Positions 5,392-6,395 of a DNA stretch of 6,395 nucleotides are shown here, piece by piece. The translations under genes and the position numbers were made by a program. The stretch spans positions 8,546 to 14,940 of the forward strand of contig KL569496.1 in the NCBI GenBank assembly GCA_000715685.1, written 5' to 3'. The notes below the pieces were generated by a model. That model was not told the origin of the DNA, ran no database searches, and saw only the letters and a list, made by a program, of their open reading frames with translations. Position 1 is the stretch's first letter, and every line of letters starts with the position of its first letter. This DNA is from Streptomyces lilacinus (lineage in GTDB: Bacteria > Actinomycetota > Actinomycetes > Streptomycetales > Streptomycetaceae).

Positions 5392-6395
5392 TCACTCGTT
5401 CGGGCGCGCGTACACCGTCCGTCCGGCCACGACCGTGCGCAGGCAGACCGGCAGCGGGCGACCGGGCGTGAGCTCCGGCAGGCCCGGGGTGCCCGAGCGG
5501 GGGTCGGTGGACCAGTTCGCGACCCGGTGGTCGGGGACCTGCACGACGAGGTCGCCGGTGCGCCAGATCGCGTAGTCGGCGGGCGCTCCCGGCACCAGCA
5601 CGCCGGCGTCGTCCCGGCCGATCGCCCGCCAGCCGCCGCGGGTGTGCGCGGTGAAGGCGGCGCGGACCGAGATGCGGTGCTCGGGCGTGCGGTGGAAGGC
5701 AGCGGCGCGCACGGTGCCCCACGGGTCGAGCGGCGTGACGGGGCTGTCCGAACCCAGGGCGAGCGGGACACCGGCGCGCATCATGGCGGCGTACGGGTTG
5801 AGGGTGCGGGCCCGCTCGGGGCCCAGCCGCCGGGCGTACATGGCGTCCTCCCCGCCCCAGGCCGCGTCGAAGGCGGGCTGGACGGAGGCGGTGAGGGCGA
5901 GCTCGGCGAACGCGGCGATCAGCTCCGGACTCAGCATCTCGGCGTGCTCGACGCGGTGCCGGGCGGCGCGGATCCGGGCCAGGCCCAGCTTGTCGGCCGC
6001 GGCGCGGACGCCCTCGACGACGGCGGTCAGCGCGGCGTCGCCGATGGCGTGGAAGCCGGCCTGGATGCCGGCCTCGGTGCAGGCGACGACGTGGGCAGCG
6101 ATCGCGGCGGCGTCGAGGTGGGCGGTGCCGGTGCCGCCGGGGGCGTCGGCGTAGGGCTCGTGGAGGCAGGCGGTGTGGGAGCCGAGCGAGCCGTCGACGA
6201 AGAGGTCGCCCGCGGCCCCGATCGCGCCGAGCTCGCGGACGCGGGCTGCACCGTCGGCGGCCGTGAGGGCCTCGGCCCAGTAGCCGGTCACCCGGGGGCC
6301 CGCCTCCTCGGCGGCGAGGCGCAGCAGGCCGGTGAGGTCGTCCTCGCTCGAGATCTGCGGGCCCGCGCACTCGTGGACCGAGCCGATGCCCAGCG
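5392..6395 (-). CDS. TIM-barrel amidohydrolase (YtcJ-like, Amidohydro_3), C-terminal part
   Basis: This frame enters at the right edge and ends at TGA 5394-5392, giving 333 visible residues; family members are usually about 500-550, so roughly the first third, including the metal-binding HxH motif, is outside. Recognisable stretches, in visible-residue numbering: GSVHECAG (4-11), VDGSLGSHTACLHEPY (66-81), FHAIGDAA (114-121, with H115), HRVEHAE (146-152, with H150), SVQPAFD (170-176) and ALGSDSPVTPLDPW (212-225, with D216). H115, H150 and D216 are the expected metal-centre or catalytic residues. The typical family segment reads K-(I/L)-F-A-D-G just before LGS; here it reads DLFVDG, with Asp (residue 63, codon 6207-6205) where the metal-bridging lysine is expected. 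YtcJ-type enzymes cleave C-N bonds of varied small substrates, and the actual substrate cannot be read from sequence. Its start, promoter and operon partners lie outside the window. Confidence 0.88.
   Translation of the reverse strand, partial: LGIGSVHECAGPQISSEDDLTGLLRLAAEEAGPRVTGYWAEALTAADGAARVRELGAIGAAGDLFVDGSLGSHTACLHEPYADAPGGTGTAHLDAAAIAAHVVACTEAGIQAGFHAIGDAALTAVVEGVRAAADKLGLARIRAARHRVEHAEMLSPELIAAFAELALTASVQPAFDAAWGGEDAMYARRLGPERARTLNPYAAMMRAGVPLALGSDSPVTPLDPWGTVRAAAFHRTPEHRISVRAAFTAHTRGGWRAIGRDDAGVLVPGAPADYAIWRTGDLVVQVPDHRVANWSTDPRSGTPGLPELTPGRPLPVCLRTVVAGRTVYARPNE

Noticed and set aside
3198..5471. Plus-strand open frame of 757 codons across lnt and its upstream region
   Set aside because: The translation is a low-complexity Arg/Gly/Ala/Pro shadow of lnt, with no ribosome-binding site or family signature.
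1..6395. A previously undescribed defence, mobile or biosynthetic system
   Set aside because: Every confident gene belongs to a known family with a housekeeping or common role. The strangest signal, the inverted repeat in rbpA, is explained by library adapters.

Overview
The window looks like chromosomal DNA of a Streptomyces or a close relative. It is very GC-rich, uses GTG starts freely, carries an RbpA almost identical to the one I remember from S. coelicolor, and has a textbook sigma-R type promoter. It is a mostly housekeeping stretch. I do not see a mobile element, CRISPR array, RNA gene or undescribed system.

Layout from left to right. Positions 1-306 (minus) hold the N-terminal end of a MocR-type GntR regulator, cut by the window edge. 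It is divergent from 410-1111 (plus), a YczE-like six-helix membrane protein; the 103-bp gap between them carries short repeats that could be the regulator's operator. Next is rbpA (1368 onward, plus), the actinobacterial RNA polymerase-binding protein, behind a perfect GGAAT-N18-GTT promoter.

The rbpA gene is broken two codons before its expected end by a 40-bp inverted pair of Tn5/Nextera mosaic ends (1734-1773). This is almost certainly a sequencing-library or assembly artefact rather than biology. The end of rbpA and probably the left arm of its terminator are missing.

Right of the junction, four genes lie on the minus strand, in transcription order: a TIM-barrel amidohydrolase of the YtcJ type (5392 to the window end, N-terminus missing), lnt (apolipoprotein N-acyltransferase, 4877-3225), ppm1 (polyprenol-phosphate mannosyltransferase, 3228-2428) and fxsA (small membrane protein, 2373-1816). 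lnt and ppm1 overlap by four bases (GTGA) and form a translationally coupled pair, matching the Lnt-Ppm fusion of Mycobacterium tuberculosis Ppm1. A candidate promoter at 5250-5280 lies about 370 bp ahead of lnt and would give a long, hairpin-rich leader. fxsA points toward rbpA, so these two genes converge at the artefact.

Together lnt and ppm1 serve the cell envelope: Lnt finishes lipoproteins, and Ppm makes the lipid-linked mannose used for protein O-mannosylation and glycolipids. rbpA and its stress promoter link to general transcription and thiol-oxidative stress.
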